Shown here: piece after piece, positions 42,207-50,297 of the stretch
How positions within the stretch are numbered: position 1 is the stretch's first letter
Layout: each line of letters begins with the position of its first letter
From: DASYML01 sp036399835
Lineage (GTDB): Bacteria > Acidobacteriota > Blastocatellia > Pyrinomonadales > Pyrinomonadaceae
Assembly: GCA_036399835.1 (NCBI GenBank)
Contig: DASWMI010000118.1
Coordinates: forward strand, 1-60,161
Direction: 5' to 3'
Length of the DNA stretch: 60,161 bases
Made by a program: the position numbers and the translations under genes
The notes under the pieces: model-generated
Told to the model about the DNA's origin: nothing
Seen by the model: only the letters and a program-made list of their open reading frames with translations
The model's database searches: none

Positions 42207-45134
42207 ATGAAGAGAGATGAATTAAGCGAGTTGAGCCGGCGCGTCAGCGCTGCGCGCGAGGAGACCGAAGGAAGGGGCGAGACCTTTTATCCAGGGCCGA
42301 GCCGGATTCACCTCGCGGCCTTTCCGCCGAAGGAGCGCTGGGACGATTGGCGAGAGCTTGATTCGCGCGCCTGGCCCAAACGCAAAGAGCGCCGCTACAT
42401 GCTTGTCCCGACGACCTGCTTTAACTGCGAATCGGCCTGCGGGCTGCTGGCTTATGTTGACCGCGAGAGTATGCAGGTGCGTAAGTTTGAGGGCAACCCC
42501 GAGCATCCGGGTTCGCGCGGGCGCAACTGCGCCAAAGGTCCGGCGACGCTCAACCAGATTACAGACCCCGACCGCATCCTCTATCCATTGAAGCGCGCGG
42601 GCCAACGCGGCGGCGGCAAGTGGGTCCGCGTCAGTTGGGACGAGGCGCTCGACGAGATTGCCGCGCGTATACGCAAGGCCATCCTTGAAAAGCGGCACAA
42701 CGAGGTGATGTATCACGTGGGCCGTCCGGGCGAGGACGGCTTTACGGAAAGAATCCTCGCGGCCTGGGGCGTTGACGGGCACAACTCGCACACCAACGTC
42801 TGCTCTTCAAATAGCCGCGCGGGTTATCAATTCTGGATGGGCCTTGACCGGCCCAGCCCAGACCACTCCAACGCCAAAGTCATCTTCCTCATCAGCTCGC
42901 ACCTGGAATCGGGCCACTACTTTAACCCGCACGCGCAGCGCGTCATTGAAGCCAAAGCCAAAGGCGCAAAGCTCATCGTCTTTGACACGCGGCTCTCGAA
43001 TACGGCGACGCACGCAGACTACTGGGTCTCGCCCTTCCCAGGCTCCGAAGCTGCGATTGCGCTCGCCATTGCAAACTACCTGATTCAGCACAATCTCTAT
43101 AACCGCGAGTTCGTCCGCCGCTGGTGGAACTGGGAAGAGTACATGGCGGTCGAGCGGCCAGAGCTTGAGACCAACTTTGAGAATTTCGAGCTGGTCCTGA
43201 AGGAGATTTATCAAAGCTATACTTTTGAATACGCGGCGGCGGAATCCGGTGTGGACCAGCGCGTGCTCGAAGAGATTGCGGAGGTCGTCTCGACGGCGGG
43301 CACGCGCCTTAGCAGCCACAACTGGCGCTCCGCCGCTTCGGGCAACAGCGGCGGCTGGCAGGTCGCGCGCACGCTCTTTCTACTCAATGCGCTCCTCGGC
43401 GCTGTCGCAACACCGGGCGGCGTCTTCCCGAATGCCTGGAACAAGTTTGTCCCTAAGCCCATCTATACGCCGCCGCACCCGCCGCGCTGGAATACTCTGA
43501 CCTGGCCCACCGAATACCCGCTCTCTATCAACGAGCTTTCTTTCCTCCTGCCACACTTTCTCAAGGAGGGACGCGGTAAGCTGGAGGTCTACTTCACGCG
43601 CGTCTACAATCCTGTCTGGACCAACCCGGACGGCTTCTCCTGGATCGAAGTCTTAAATGACGAGAGCCTCATAGGCTGTTATGTCGCGCTGACCCCAACC
43701 TGGAATGAGACGGCCTACTTCGCTGACTTTATCCTGCCGATGGGCCACGGCTCCGAAAGACACGATCTACATTCCTACGAGACGCACGATGCGCAGTGGA
43801 TAGGCTTTCGCCAGCCCGTGCTGCGCGCGGCGCGCGAGCGCTTGGGCGAGCAGGTCGCTGATACGCGCGAGATTAATCCGGGCGAGGTCTGGGAAGAGAA
43901 CGAATTCTGGCTTGAGCTTTCATGGCGCATAGACCCGGACGGAGAATTGGGCATACGCCAGTTTGTCGAATCCAGAGAGAGGCCCGGCGAGCGGCTCGGC
44001 GTGGACGAGTATTACGGCTATATCTTCGAGAACTCCGTCCCCGGATTAAAAGAGAGGGCGGCGGAGGAAAACTTAACGCCCCTTGAGTTCATGCGGCGCT
44101 ATGGTGCTTTCGAGGTCCGCAAAAGGGTCGGCGCAATCTATGAAGAGCCTGTCCCCGACCAAGAGCTTGAAGACACACGCGAAGACAGGTTCGGTCGCGT
44201 CTACACCAGAACGCAGAAGCCTGCGACGACTAACGTCGTGCCCGTACCGACGCCCGACCCTGATGAAGACGGTCGCCGCCTGGCGGGTGTCAATGTTGAC
44301 GGGCGCATCCTGCGCGGCTTCCCCACGCCGAGCGGTCGGCTTGAGTTCTATTCCAGAACCCTCGCAGATTGGGGCTGGCCCGAATACGTCATTCCGACTT
44401 ACATCAAAAGCCACGTCCACCCCGAACAACTCGCACCGGACCAGACCGTCTTAATCTCCACCTTCAGGTTGCCCGTCCAGATTCACACGCGCTCGGCCAA
44501 CGCCAAGTGGCTGGACGAAATCGCGCACACCAACCCGCTCTGGATTCATACTTCGCACGCGGCGCGGCTGGACCTGCGCACGGGCGACCTCTGTCGCGTC
44601 GAGACCGAGACGGGCTACTTCGTCGTGCGCGCCTGGGTGACGGAAGGGATTCGCCCCGGCGTCGTCGCGTGCAGCCATCACATGGGCCGCTGGAAGCTGA
44701 GCGAAGAAGAAGGGCAGCGACAACTGATGGCGACCGTCTCGCTGGACCACAGGGGCGACCGTTGGGGCTTGAAGCGCGAGCAGGGCGCGCGCCCCTTCGC
44801 CTCTGCGGACCCCGATACCTTGCGCATCTGGTGGACAGACGTGGGCGTACATCAAAACCTGACCTTCCCCGTTCATCCAGACCCCATCTCCGGCATGCAC
44901 TGCTGGCATCAGGCCGTTCGCGTCCACAAGGCACTACCCGAAGACCGCTACGGCGACATCTCCGTGGATACGCACAAGGCGCACGAGATTTACAAAAAGT
45001 GGCTCGCCCGAACGCGCCCCGCAGAGCATCATTCCCCGGACGGCACACGCCGCCCCTACTGGCTCTTGCGCCCGCTCAAGCCCGCCAGGGAAGCATACCG
45101 CCTGCCCTCTGAAGTTGAGCTAAAAGAAGTCTGA
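42207..45134 (+). CDS. molybdopterin oxidoreductase catalytic subunit (CISM family)
   Basis: The 975-residue protein belongs to the DMSO-reductase superfamily. An N-terminal [4Fe-4S] site uses Cys71, Cys74, Cys78 and Cys108 (TCFNCESACG, GRNCAKG). A likely metal-ligand region is HTNVCSSNSRAG with Cys199. The C-terminal cofactor-binding domain lies around residues 755-930 (LISTFRLPVQIHTRSANAKW). It has no twin-arginine signal, so the active site should face the cytoplasm. This is the arrangement known for SoeABC sulfite dehydrogenase, whose SoeA has a similar length. Substrate remains unknown; sulfite, thiosulfate, polysulfide and arsenic oxyanions are all possible. It forms an operon with the fused FeS-NrfD gene and a TorD chaperone. 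Confidence 0.85.
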   Translation: MKRDELSELSRRVSAAREETEGRGETFYPGPSRIHLAAFPPKERWDDWRELDSRAWPKRKERRYMLVPTTCFNCESACGLLAYVDRESMQVRKFEGNPEHPGSRGRNCAKGPATLNQITDPDRILYPLKRAGQRGGGKWVRVSWDEALDEIAARIRKAILEKRHNEVMYHVGRPGEDGFTERILAAWGVDGHNSHTNVCSSNSRAGYQFWMGLDRPSPDHSNAKVIFLISSHLESGHYFNPHAQRVIEAKAKGAKLIVFDTRLSNTATHADYWVSPFPGSEAAIALAIANYLIQHNLYNREFVRRWWNWEEYMAVERPELETNFENFELVLKEIYQSYTFEYAAAESGVDQRVLEEIAEVVSTAGTRLSSHNWRSAASGNSGGWQVARTLFLLNALLGAVATPGGVFPNAWNKFVPKPIYTPPHPPRWNTLTWPTEYPLSINELSFLLPHFLKEGRGKLEVYFTRVYNPVWTNPDGFSWIEVLNDESLIGCYVALTPTWNETAYFADFILPMGHGSERHDLHSYETHDAQWIGFRQPVLRAARERLGEQVADTREINPGEVWEENEFWLELSWRIDPDGELGIRQFVESRERPGERLGVDEYYGYIFENSVPGLKERAAEENLTPLEFMRRYGAFEVRKRVGAIYEEPVPDQELEDTREDRFGRVYTRTQKPATTNVVPVPTPDPDEDGRRLAGVNVDGRILRGFPTPSGRLEFYSRTLADWGWPEYVIPTYIKSHVHPEQLAPDQTVLISTFRLPVQIHTRSANAKWLDEIAHTNPLWIHTSHAARLDLRTGDLCRVETETGYFVVRAWVTEGIRPGVVACSHHMGRWKLSEEEGQRQLMATVSLDHRGDRWGLKREQGARPFASADPDTLRIWWTDVGVHQNLTFPVHPDPISGMHCWHQAVRVHKALPEDRYGDISVDTHKAHEIYKKWLARTRPAEHHSPDGTRRPYWLLRPLKPAREAYRLPSEVELKEV

Positions 45135-45203
45135 GTGATAGCATCCCTGTTATCTTGATGAGCCTTCGCCCGTCGCATCCTTGATGAGGCTTGAGCTTGA
45201 CTG

Positions 45204-46067
45204 ATGGAACTCTTCCGCGCTCTGGCTGTGCTGGCTGAGCCTCCGACTCCGGCGGTCGAGCGGGTGGCCCGGACGTTGGAGCTTGGGCCGCTGCCAGAGA
45301 CGAGCGAGTACACGCAGCTTTTCCTCTTTCAACTTTATCCTTACGCCTCTGTTTATCTTGGACCGGAGGGGATGCTGGGCGGCGAGGCGCGCGACCGCAT
45401 CGCAGGATTCTGGCGCGCTCTGGAACTCGTGCCACCGGCTGAGCCTGACCATCTGGCTTTAATGCTGGCCCTCTACGCGCGGCTCTGCGAGCTTGAAGAG
45501 CAGGCTGGCGACGATGGAGCGCGCGGGTTGTGGTCCAATGCGCGCAGGGCCTTTCTCTGGGAACATCTTTTAAGCTGGCTGCCCTTCTACCTCGACAAGC
45601 TCAAGGCAATCGCGCCGCCCTTTTATCAACGCTGGGGAGAGCTGCTGGCGGCGGCTCTTTTTGAGGAAGCCTTGAGAGTAGAGAGGCCGGAGCTGCTGCC
45701 GCTTCATCTGCGCGAGGCCGCGCGTGTGCTTGACCCGCGAGAGACGACGGCTGAAGCATTCATCCAGTCGCTTTTGAGTCCCGTGAGGAGCGGGGTGATT
45801 CTAGTCCGCGATGACTTAAAGCTCGCCGCGCGCAAAATGGGTCTGGCCCTGCGGCTCGGCGAAAGAAAGTTTATCCTGACATCCCTCTTCGGACAGGATG
45901 CGCAGGCCACGCTCTTGTGGCTGGCAGAGGAGGCCGCAGGCTGGACCAATCGCCACCGCCGGCACCGCCAGACGCTCGGCCTCATCTCCCTTGCCTGGGA
46001 GGAAAGGGCGAGCTTTACGGCGTCTCTGCTGGAGGAACTCGGACGCGCGGCAAATGAGATTGTCTGA
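45204..46067 (+). CDS. TorD/DmsD-family molybdoenzyme chaperone
   Basis: The 287-residue all-helical protein matches the TorD family. It has the segments EYTQLFLFQLYPYASVYLG and REAFLWEHLLSWLPFYL-like sequence (seen as FLWEHLLSWLPFYLDK). Such chaperones bind the apo-molybdoenzyme and help insert the molybdopterin cofactor. It follows the catalytic gene by 69 bases, so it should be the last gene of this operon. It is longer than typical TorD (about 200 residues); the extra C-terminal 80 residues (AARKMGLALRLGERK) carry a short hydrophilic extension. Confidence 0.82.
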   Translation: MELFRALAVLAEPPTPAVERVARTLELGPLPETSEYTQLFLFQLYPYASVYLGPEGMLGGEARDRIAGFWRALELVPPAEPDHLALMLALYARLCELEEQAGDDGARGLWSNARRAFLWEHLLSWLPFYLDKLKAIAPPFYQRWGELLAAALFEEALRVERPELLPLHLREAARVLDPRETTAEAFIQSLLSPVRSGVILVRDDLKLAARKMGLALRLGERKFILTSLFGQDAQATLLWLAEEAAGWTNRHRRHRQTLGLISLAWEERASFTASLLEELGRAANEIV

Positions 46068-46343
46068 GCCGTAGATGTCAAGATAGAGATTGGCTATCTG
46101 GCCGAGCTGTGAGACTGGTCCATTGCTCGCAGGATATAAGCATTGACGCGCCCTGTCTTCTGCGTTTAGCATGCGCCTCGTCCGGCACAAAAGTTTTCGC
46201 TGCGCGCATGGAGGGCAAGACTCGCCATCGGAATCCTGATTAATAGTCTGCGGGGCTTTCTACAAAATCCTTACGTCTTCTACAGCGGCACGATCCTGCT
46301 TGCGACCTTTCACGGCTACGGCGCGGCCTGGCTCGCCATCCGG

Positions 46344-47843
46344 ATGCTTTTTCGACCGCACCGCCCGGTCAAGCTCCTGGGCCTCACCATCTGGCCGCAG
46401 GGGATGATTCCGCGTCACCGACAACGCCTGGCCGAAACCATCGGCAACGCCGTCGGCAACGAGTTGGTCTCGCAGGAGACCGTCATCAACGCGCTCTTCG
46501 AGGCAGACTTTTTTCGCCGCAAGGTCGAAGGATTGGTCAACTCTTACTCGGAAGAGCTGCTGGCAAGCTCTTATCCTTCGCTTATCGAAGCTTTGCCGAG
46601 AGGCGCGCGCGCGCCCGTCCTGGATGCCATCTCGGCCCTCCAATATCGCATCGCGGACTACATCGCGGAGACCTTGAGAAGCGAAGAGACAGCCGAAGCC
46701 ATACGCGTGTTTGTGGACCGGCGCGTGGACCAGTTGCTCTCTCGCCGTCTTTCCGAAACCATCAGCGAAGAGGCTTTCGAGAAGCTCTTGGGCTTTATCG
46801 AAGAGCGCTTTCGCGGCCTCGTGACGGACGCGACCTTCGAGGCAAAGGTCCGCGCCTTTATCGGAGAGCGGCTCGACGAGCTGGCCCACAGCCAGGCGAC
46901 CCTCGCCGAAATGCTCACGCCCGATACCGTCTCTCTCATCAAGGAACGCGTTGACCGCCAGCTCCCGCCCATCGTCCACGAGCTGGCGGCCATCGCTACC
47001 AGCCAGCGCACGCGCGCGCAGATCGGCGGTCTCATCAAGCGCGAAGTGGACGATTATTACCAGCAGCTCTCCTTCTTCAAAAAAATCTTCGTCTCGCGCG
47101 AACGCATACACACGGAAGTTGACGAGATGGTCAACAAGACGCTGCCGCGCCGTGTCGAAGAGTTTCTGGTCGGCGAAGCCTTTCAGACCGAGGCCGAAAC
47201 GTTTCTCAACACGACGATTGACAGCGTGCTCGCGCGTCCCTTCAGCGATCTCGTCGGACAGATCGAGCCTGACAAGCTTGAGATGATTAAGGACCAGGTG
47301 GCCCAACGCATACTGGCGCTCGCGCGCGGCCCTGAGCTGGCGACCTCGGTCTCGGCTTATATGACGGATGCGCTCGTGCGTCTGCGGCCTCACACTTTGC
47401 GTGCGCTCTTGCAGTATCTCAACGCGGATTCGGCGGAGCGTTTAAAGAGCCTGCTCACAAAGGGTCTCGTCAAGTTGCTGGCGCGTGAAGATACGACGCG
47501 CACCATCAATGCCATCCTCAGCGCGCAGATCGAGCGGCTGCTGGTGACGCCCATCGGCCAGCTCTCCGATTACGTCTCGGAGCAGACGGTCAGAAATGCC
47601 AGCGAGGCTCTCACGGAACGCATCACGACCACGGCGCGCGAACGCCTTCCGGCGGCCCTCGCGGAGTTTGATGTCGGCAGCGTCGTGCGTCGCAAGGTCG
47701 AAGACTATCCGATACAGAAGCTGGAGGATTTGGTGCTCTCCGTGGCCCAGCAGCACCTCAAGACCATAGAGTGGTTCGGCGCGATGATAGGCCTCTTGAT
47801 AGGCATCTTTCAGGCGTTCTATTTCTGGTACTTTTCAAAGTAA
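46344..47843 (+). CDS. DUF445 membrane-anchored protein
   Basis: The protein has at least 499 residues: long amphipathic helices with heptad-like repeats (DUF445) and one membrane helix at the C-terminus (about residues 475-495). DUF445 is widespread and of unknown function. The family's N-terminus seems to extend upstream: the same frame from 46227 encodes a hydrophobic segment and NPYVFYSGTILLATFHG, which looks conserved and leads into the ATG at 46344. The upstream frame has no ATG, GTG or TTG before the stop at 46167-46169. A GGAGG at 46210-46214 lies before ATC (46227), CTG (46236) and ATT (46239). The true start is therefore uncertain. Confidence 0.8.
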   Translation: MLFRPHRPVKLLGLTIWPQGMIPRHRQRLAETIGNAVGNELVSQETVINALFEADFFRRKVEGLVNSYSEELLASSYPSLIEALPRGARAPVLDAISALQYRIADYIAETLRSEETAEAIRVFVDRRVDQLLSRRLSETISEEAFEKLLGFIEERFRGLVTDATFEAKVRAFIGERLDELAHSQATLAEMLTPDTVSLIKERVDRQLPPIVHELAAIATSQRTRAQIGGLIKREVDDYYQQLSFFKKIFVSRERIHTEVDEMVNKTLPRRVEEFLVGEAFQTEAETFLNTTIDSVLARPFSDLVGQIEPDKLEMIKDQVAQRILALARGPELATSVSAYMTDALVRLRPHTLRALLQYLNADSAERLKSLLTKGLVKLLAREDTTRTINAILSAQIERLLVTPIGQLSDYVSEQTVRNASEALTERITTTARERLPAALAEFDVGSVVRRKVEDYPIQKLEDLVLSVAQQHLKTIEWFGAMIGLLIGIFQAFYFWYFSK

Positions 47844-47862
47844 GAAGACATAAGTAAAAAGT

Positions 47863-47899
47863 CAGGCGGCAAACATTTTAATAAAATGTTTGCCGCCTG
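47863..47899. terminator. bidirectional terminator
   Basis: CAGGCGGCAAACATTTTA pairs perfectly with TAAAATGTTTGCCGCCTG, ending in A/T-rich flanks. It lies between the rightward DUF445 gene and the leftward LolA-like gene. Confidence 0.9.
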
Positions 47900-47925
47900 G
47901 CTTCTGCCTTTGACCTTTTGCTTTC

Positions 47926-48681
47926 TTACTTTCGCCAGTGGCTCGCGGTGGACCAGTGTTGCGGGTCAAAGAAGCTCTGGTCCAGCGCAACGCCCGCGCG
48001 CATGTCTGAGTATTCTTCGGTTGTAGTGGTCTTGCCGTTAATCATAAAGATAACTTCGGGCGCGATCCAGCCGCCGCCGAGTTTCTGGTACTTGTTGAAC
48101 TGCGTCTCGGAGACGAGCGAGCCGTCCTTACCGACGGGCCTGATCATACGCACAAAGTAGAGGCGCTCGCGGTCAATCCAGAATTGCGGCGAGCGCAGGT
48201 CTCCCATCTTCGCGCCGACGACGTAGACGGGGCGGCCCTGCCATGTGTCTTCGCGCAGGACGGAGAAATCGAACTTGAGCTGTTTGAGCTTGGCTATCGT
48301 TTGCTCAGGCGGCAGAAAATAGACATCGAAGCCGAGCACGAGCAGCGGATGCACGAGCGGCTGCGTTCTTTCCAGCTTGCCGGCCTTGAAAGAATAGAGC
48401 GTGTCGTCGGCGAAGAGGATGCCGTTGCCGTCCTTGATGGGGTCAAAATCTATACGCAGCTTTCCGGGCATCGCCAGCGCCTCGTACCAGATGGCAGCCG
48501 TGCTCTTTCCATCCTTGTCAATCTCCGTCGTCTTCTGGACAAAGGTCGCGGTCCTGTACCAAGACTTCGCATACTTCTTCTGCATCGCCGCGATTAATTC
48601 TTCAGCCGTCTTAATCTTCTTCGCCTGCGCGGTCGGAGCAAGCAGAGCCAGCGCACAGAGCAACAGCAGGGCATAACGCAT
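47926..48681 (-). CDS. LolA-like outer-membrane lipoprotein-sorting protein
   Basis: The 251-residue protein has a signal peptide (cut near TAQAKK) and the LolA/LolB-like half-barrel fold pattern. Family-typical segments are KTAEELIAAMQKKY at the start, SKTAAIWYEALAMPGKLRID-like sequence (seen as AIWYEALAMPGKLRI), and QFWIDRERLYFVRM. It is longer than LolA and belongs to the loose group of lipoprotein-sorting-like proteins that includes DUF4292-type proteins. It should work in the periplasm, possibly binding a lipid. The ATG at 48681 starts the gene. It appears monocistronic. Confidence 0.8.
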   Translation of the reverse strand: MRYALLLLCALALLAPTAQAKKIKTAEELIAAMQKKYAKSWYRTATFVQKTTEIDKDGKSTAAIWYEALAMPGKLRIDFDPIKDGNGILFADDTLYSFKAGKLERTQPLVHPLLVLGFDVYFLPPEQTIAKLKQLKFDFSVLREDTWQGRPVYVVGAKMGDLRSPQFWIDRERLYFVRMIRPVGKDGSLVSETQFNKYQKLGGGWIAPEVIFMINGKTTTTEEYSDMRAGVALDQSFFDPQHWSTASHWRK

Positions 48682-48876
48682 CTTAATATTCTCCTCTATG
48701 ATTCGGATTGGCGTAGGGACTGCGACGTATCGTCAAAGGCCGGCTCGCAGCCGTCGGCGCAGCCTCAGCTTATACGCGTGCGCGGCGCGGCGGGTTTCCA
48801 TGATGGGCGGCCCTTGATGTTATTGATTCAAGCGGAAAAGAAAGGTCCAGACTTACCGGATGAAGAGCCGGAGTTG

Positions 48877-48912
48877 GCCCTGTCATAGAAAGAGGAATAA
48901 TCGGGACAGGGC
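48877..48912 (-). terminator. possible terminator after the leftward hypothetical gene
   Basis: GCCCTGTC (48877-48884) pairs with GACAGGGC (48905-48912), six bases past the stop codon at 48918. The 20-base loop is long and no clear T run follows. Confidence 0.35.
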
Positions 48913-48917
48913 AGGCT

Positions 48918-49448
48918 TTACAGTTTAGGGAGAACATAATCCCAGATGTCATCCAGCTCCTGGTTCGACAAACGGCCCAGCGGCATCCCCTGCAACTTCC
49001 TGTTATTTTTAAGAAAAGGCATCAACCACCAGCTCTTTTTCGACGACAGCCATTCAAACGTCTTCGGGTATGACATGCGGATAGAGATAAAGTGTGTGAG
49101 AACCTTGACCGCTACATCTTCACTGAGCGAGGCAGGGTCATAATCAAACAGCCTCCAGATGGATGCCAGCGCCTGTTCCGCCGCCTCGTCCTCAGTCCCC
49201 CATGAAGATTTCCAATCCCCGGTTCTGAGTCCGGTTTCCAGCACCTCAAGAATTCCTGAATTGCCGCACTCACCGTGACCGCTCCCATTTTTTCTAATCT
49301 CAGCCGTCCCCGGAACCACATTTCGTATCTGAAGAATATTATCAATGATGCTGCCGACTGCATCCGCATCCTGATTTTTCCCTGCGGCGAGCAGCAGCCC
49401 CTTGTTCTCTTCGATGGCACTTACTATGTGCTTCGGTTTCGACTGCAT
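48918..49448 (-). CDS. hypothetical protein
   Basis: I chose the ATG at 49448 (MQSKPKHIVSAIEENKG), which gives 176 residues. A TTG at 49457 would add three residues, and neither has a good ribosome binding site. The protein is mostly helical and hydrophilic, with Trp-rich segments (SSWGTEDEAAEQALASIWRLF, seen here in part as ALASIWRLFDYD) and LSSKKSWWLMPFL near the C-terminus. There is no signal peptide. It could be an Imm-type or DUF protein, but I do not recognise it. The AT content is a little higher than the neighbours. Confidence 0.5.
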   Translation of the reverse strand: MQSKPKHIVSAIEENKGLLLAAGKNQDADAVGSIIDNILQIRNVVPGTAEIRKNGSGHGECGNSGILEVLETGLRTGDWKSSWGTEDEAAEQALASIWRLFDYDPASLSEDVAVKVLTHFISIRMSYPKTFEWLSSKKSWWLMPFLKNNRKLQGMPLGRLSNQELDDIWDYVLPKL

Positions 49449-49457
49449 ACCGGGCAA

Positions 49458-49788
49458 AGTATAGAACTCATCAAGCAGATTAATCAGCGGAGCGCTAGAA
49501 CCTGAGACCCTTCCTGAAGCCGCGATCTCTTGTTCATTGGATTGATCCTTATATCAAGTACGACTTCAGGGGGAAGAGGTAACTAAACGAACACGTGAGG
49601 CTAACAAGATCAGCCCTCGTCAGCGGGATTGAGATGTGCGAACGATATATCCGTCAACTGTGAATATCAATGGTCGGATAGCCCGCGTTAAAAGAATGGA
49701 CGAACTCGCGGAATGATTCAGCAGCAGCAGCCGCGCTCCGGAAGATTGAGCGCGGCTGCCTGCGTCTTGGTCCTTCAAAAACCCGGGG
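49458..49788. other. intergenic region between two leftward genes
   Basis: This 330-base gap lies between fdxA and the hypothetical gene. It holds the GC-rich hairpin at 49728-49758 and the upstream region of the hypothetical gene. I see no RNA gene, and the short frames here show no conserved features. Confidence 0.5.
49728..49758 (-). terminator. hairpin after fdxA
   Basis: CAGCCGCGCTC pairs perfectly with GAGCGCGGCTG across a nine-base loop, 31 bases past the fdxA stop codon. It has no T run on the leftward side. Confidence 0.5.
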
Positions 49789-50085
49789 CTATTCGGGCTG
49801 GCCCGTGCATTTTGGTCCATAAAGCGCGGGCTTCTTCATGCTGATGATAGGATACTGGTCCGCCTCCGCGTTCAGCTCCAGCCAGTGCTGGTACTGGTCC
49901 GGCAGGGCTGCTTCCGAGAAGATGGCTTCGACGGGGCATTCAGGCACGCAGGCATCACAATCAATGCAGGTCTCAGGATTGATATAAAGCCTATCGTCAA
50001 GCTCGTGAAAGGCTTCGACGGGGCAGACGGCTGCACAGTCCGTGTACTTACAGTCCACGCATAATTCAGTCACGATGTAGGTCAT
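49789..50085 (-). CDS. fdxA: seven-iron ferredoxin
   Basis: The 98-residue protein begins MTYIVTELCVDCKYTDCAAVC, seen as ELCVDCKYTD and CAAVCPVEAF, the pattern of FdxA ferredoxins. A [3Fe-4S] set and a [4Fe-4S] set (CIDCDACVPECPVEAI) are complete. The C-terminal extension (about residues 58-98) is also typical. It carries single electrons in the cytoplasm. GGAGTGAGAC lies directly before the ATG at 50085. It is divergent from the VWA gene, and the 210 bases between should hold both promoters. Confidence 0.93.
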   Translation of the reverse strand: MTYIVTELCVDCKYTDCAAVCPVEAFHELDDRLYINPETCIDCDACVPECPVEAIFSEAALPDQYQHWLELNAEADQYPIISMKKPALYGPKCTGQPE

Positions 50086-50297
50086 GTCTCACTCCATTAA
50101 ATTTGATCTTCGGCCCGCAGGCCGGGCGGCGAATCAAAGACTTCTCTATCGCGGATTGCTGTAGGTGCGTATTATGCAAAGCGCGAGCCTTTTTCGCAAA
50201 CCCGCAGGCCGAGGCTCTCAGCCCCTTGACCTCTGCCGTCCGGCACGGGCAAGATAAACGCGTCATGTTGGACAGAATCTCCCACGCGTCTTTTCCT

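Noticed and set aside
46260..47393. 377-residue leftward open frame
   Set aside because: It is the antisense shadow of DUF445 and has no motif of its own.
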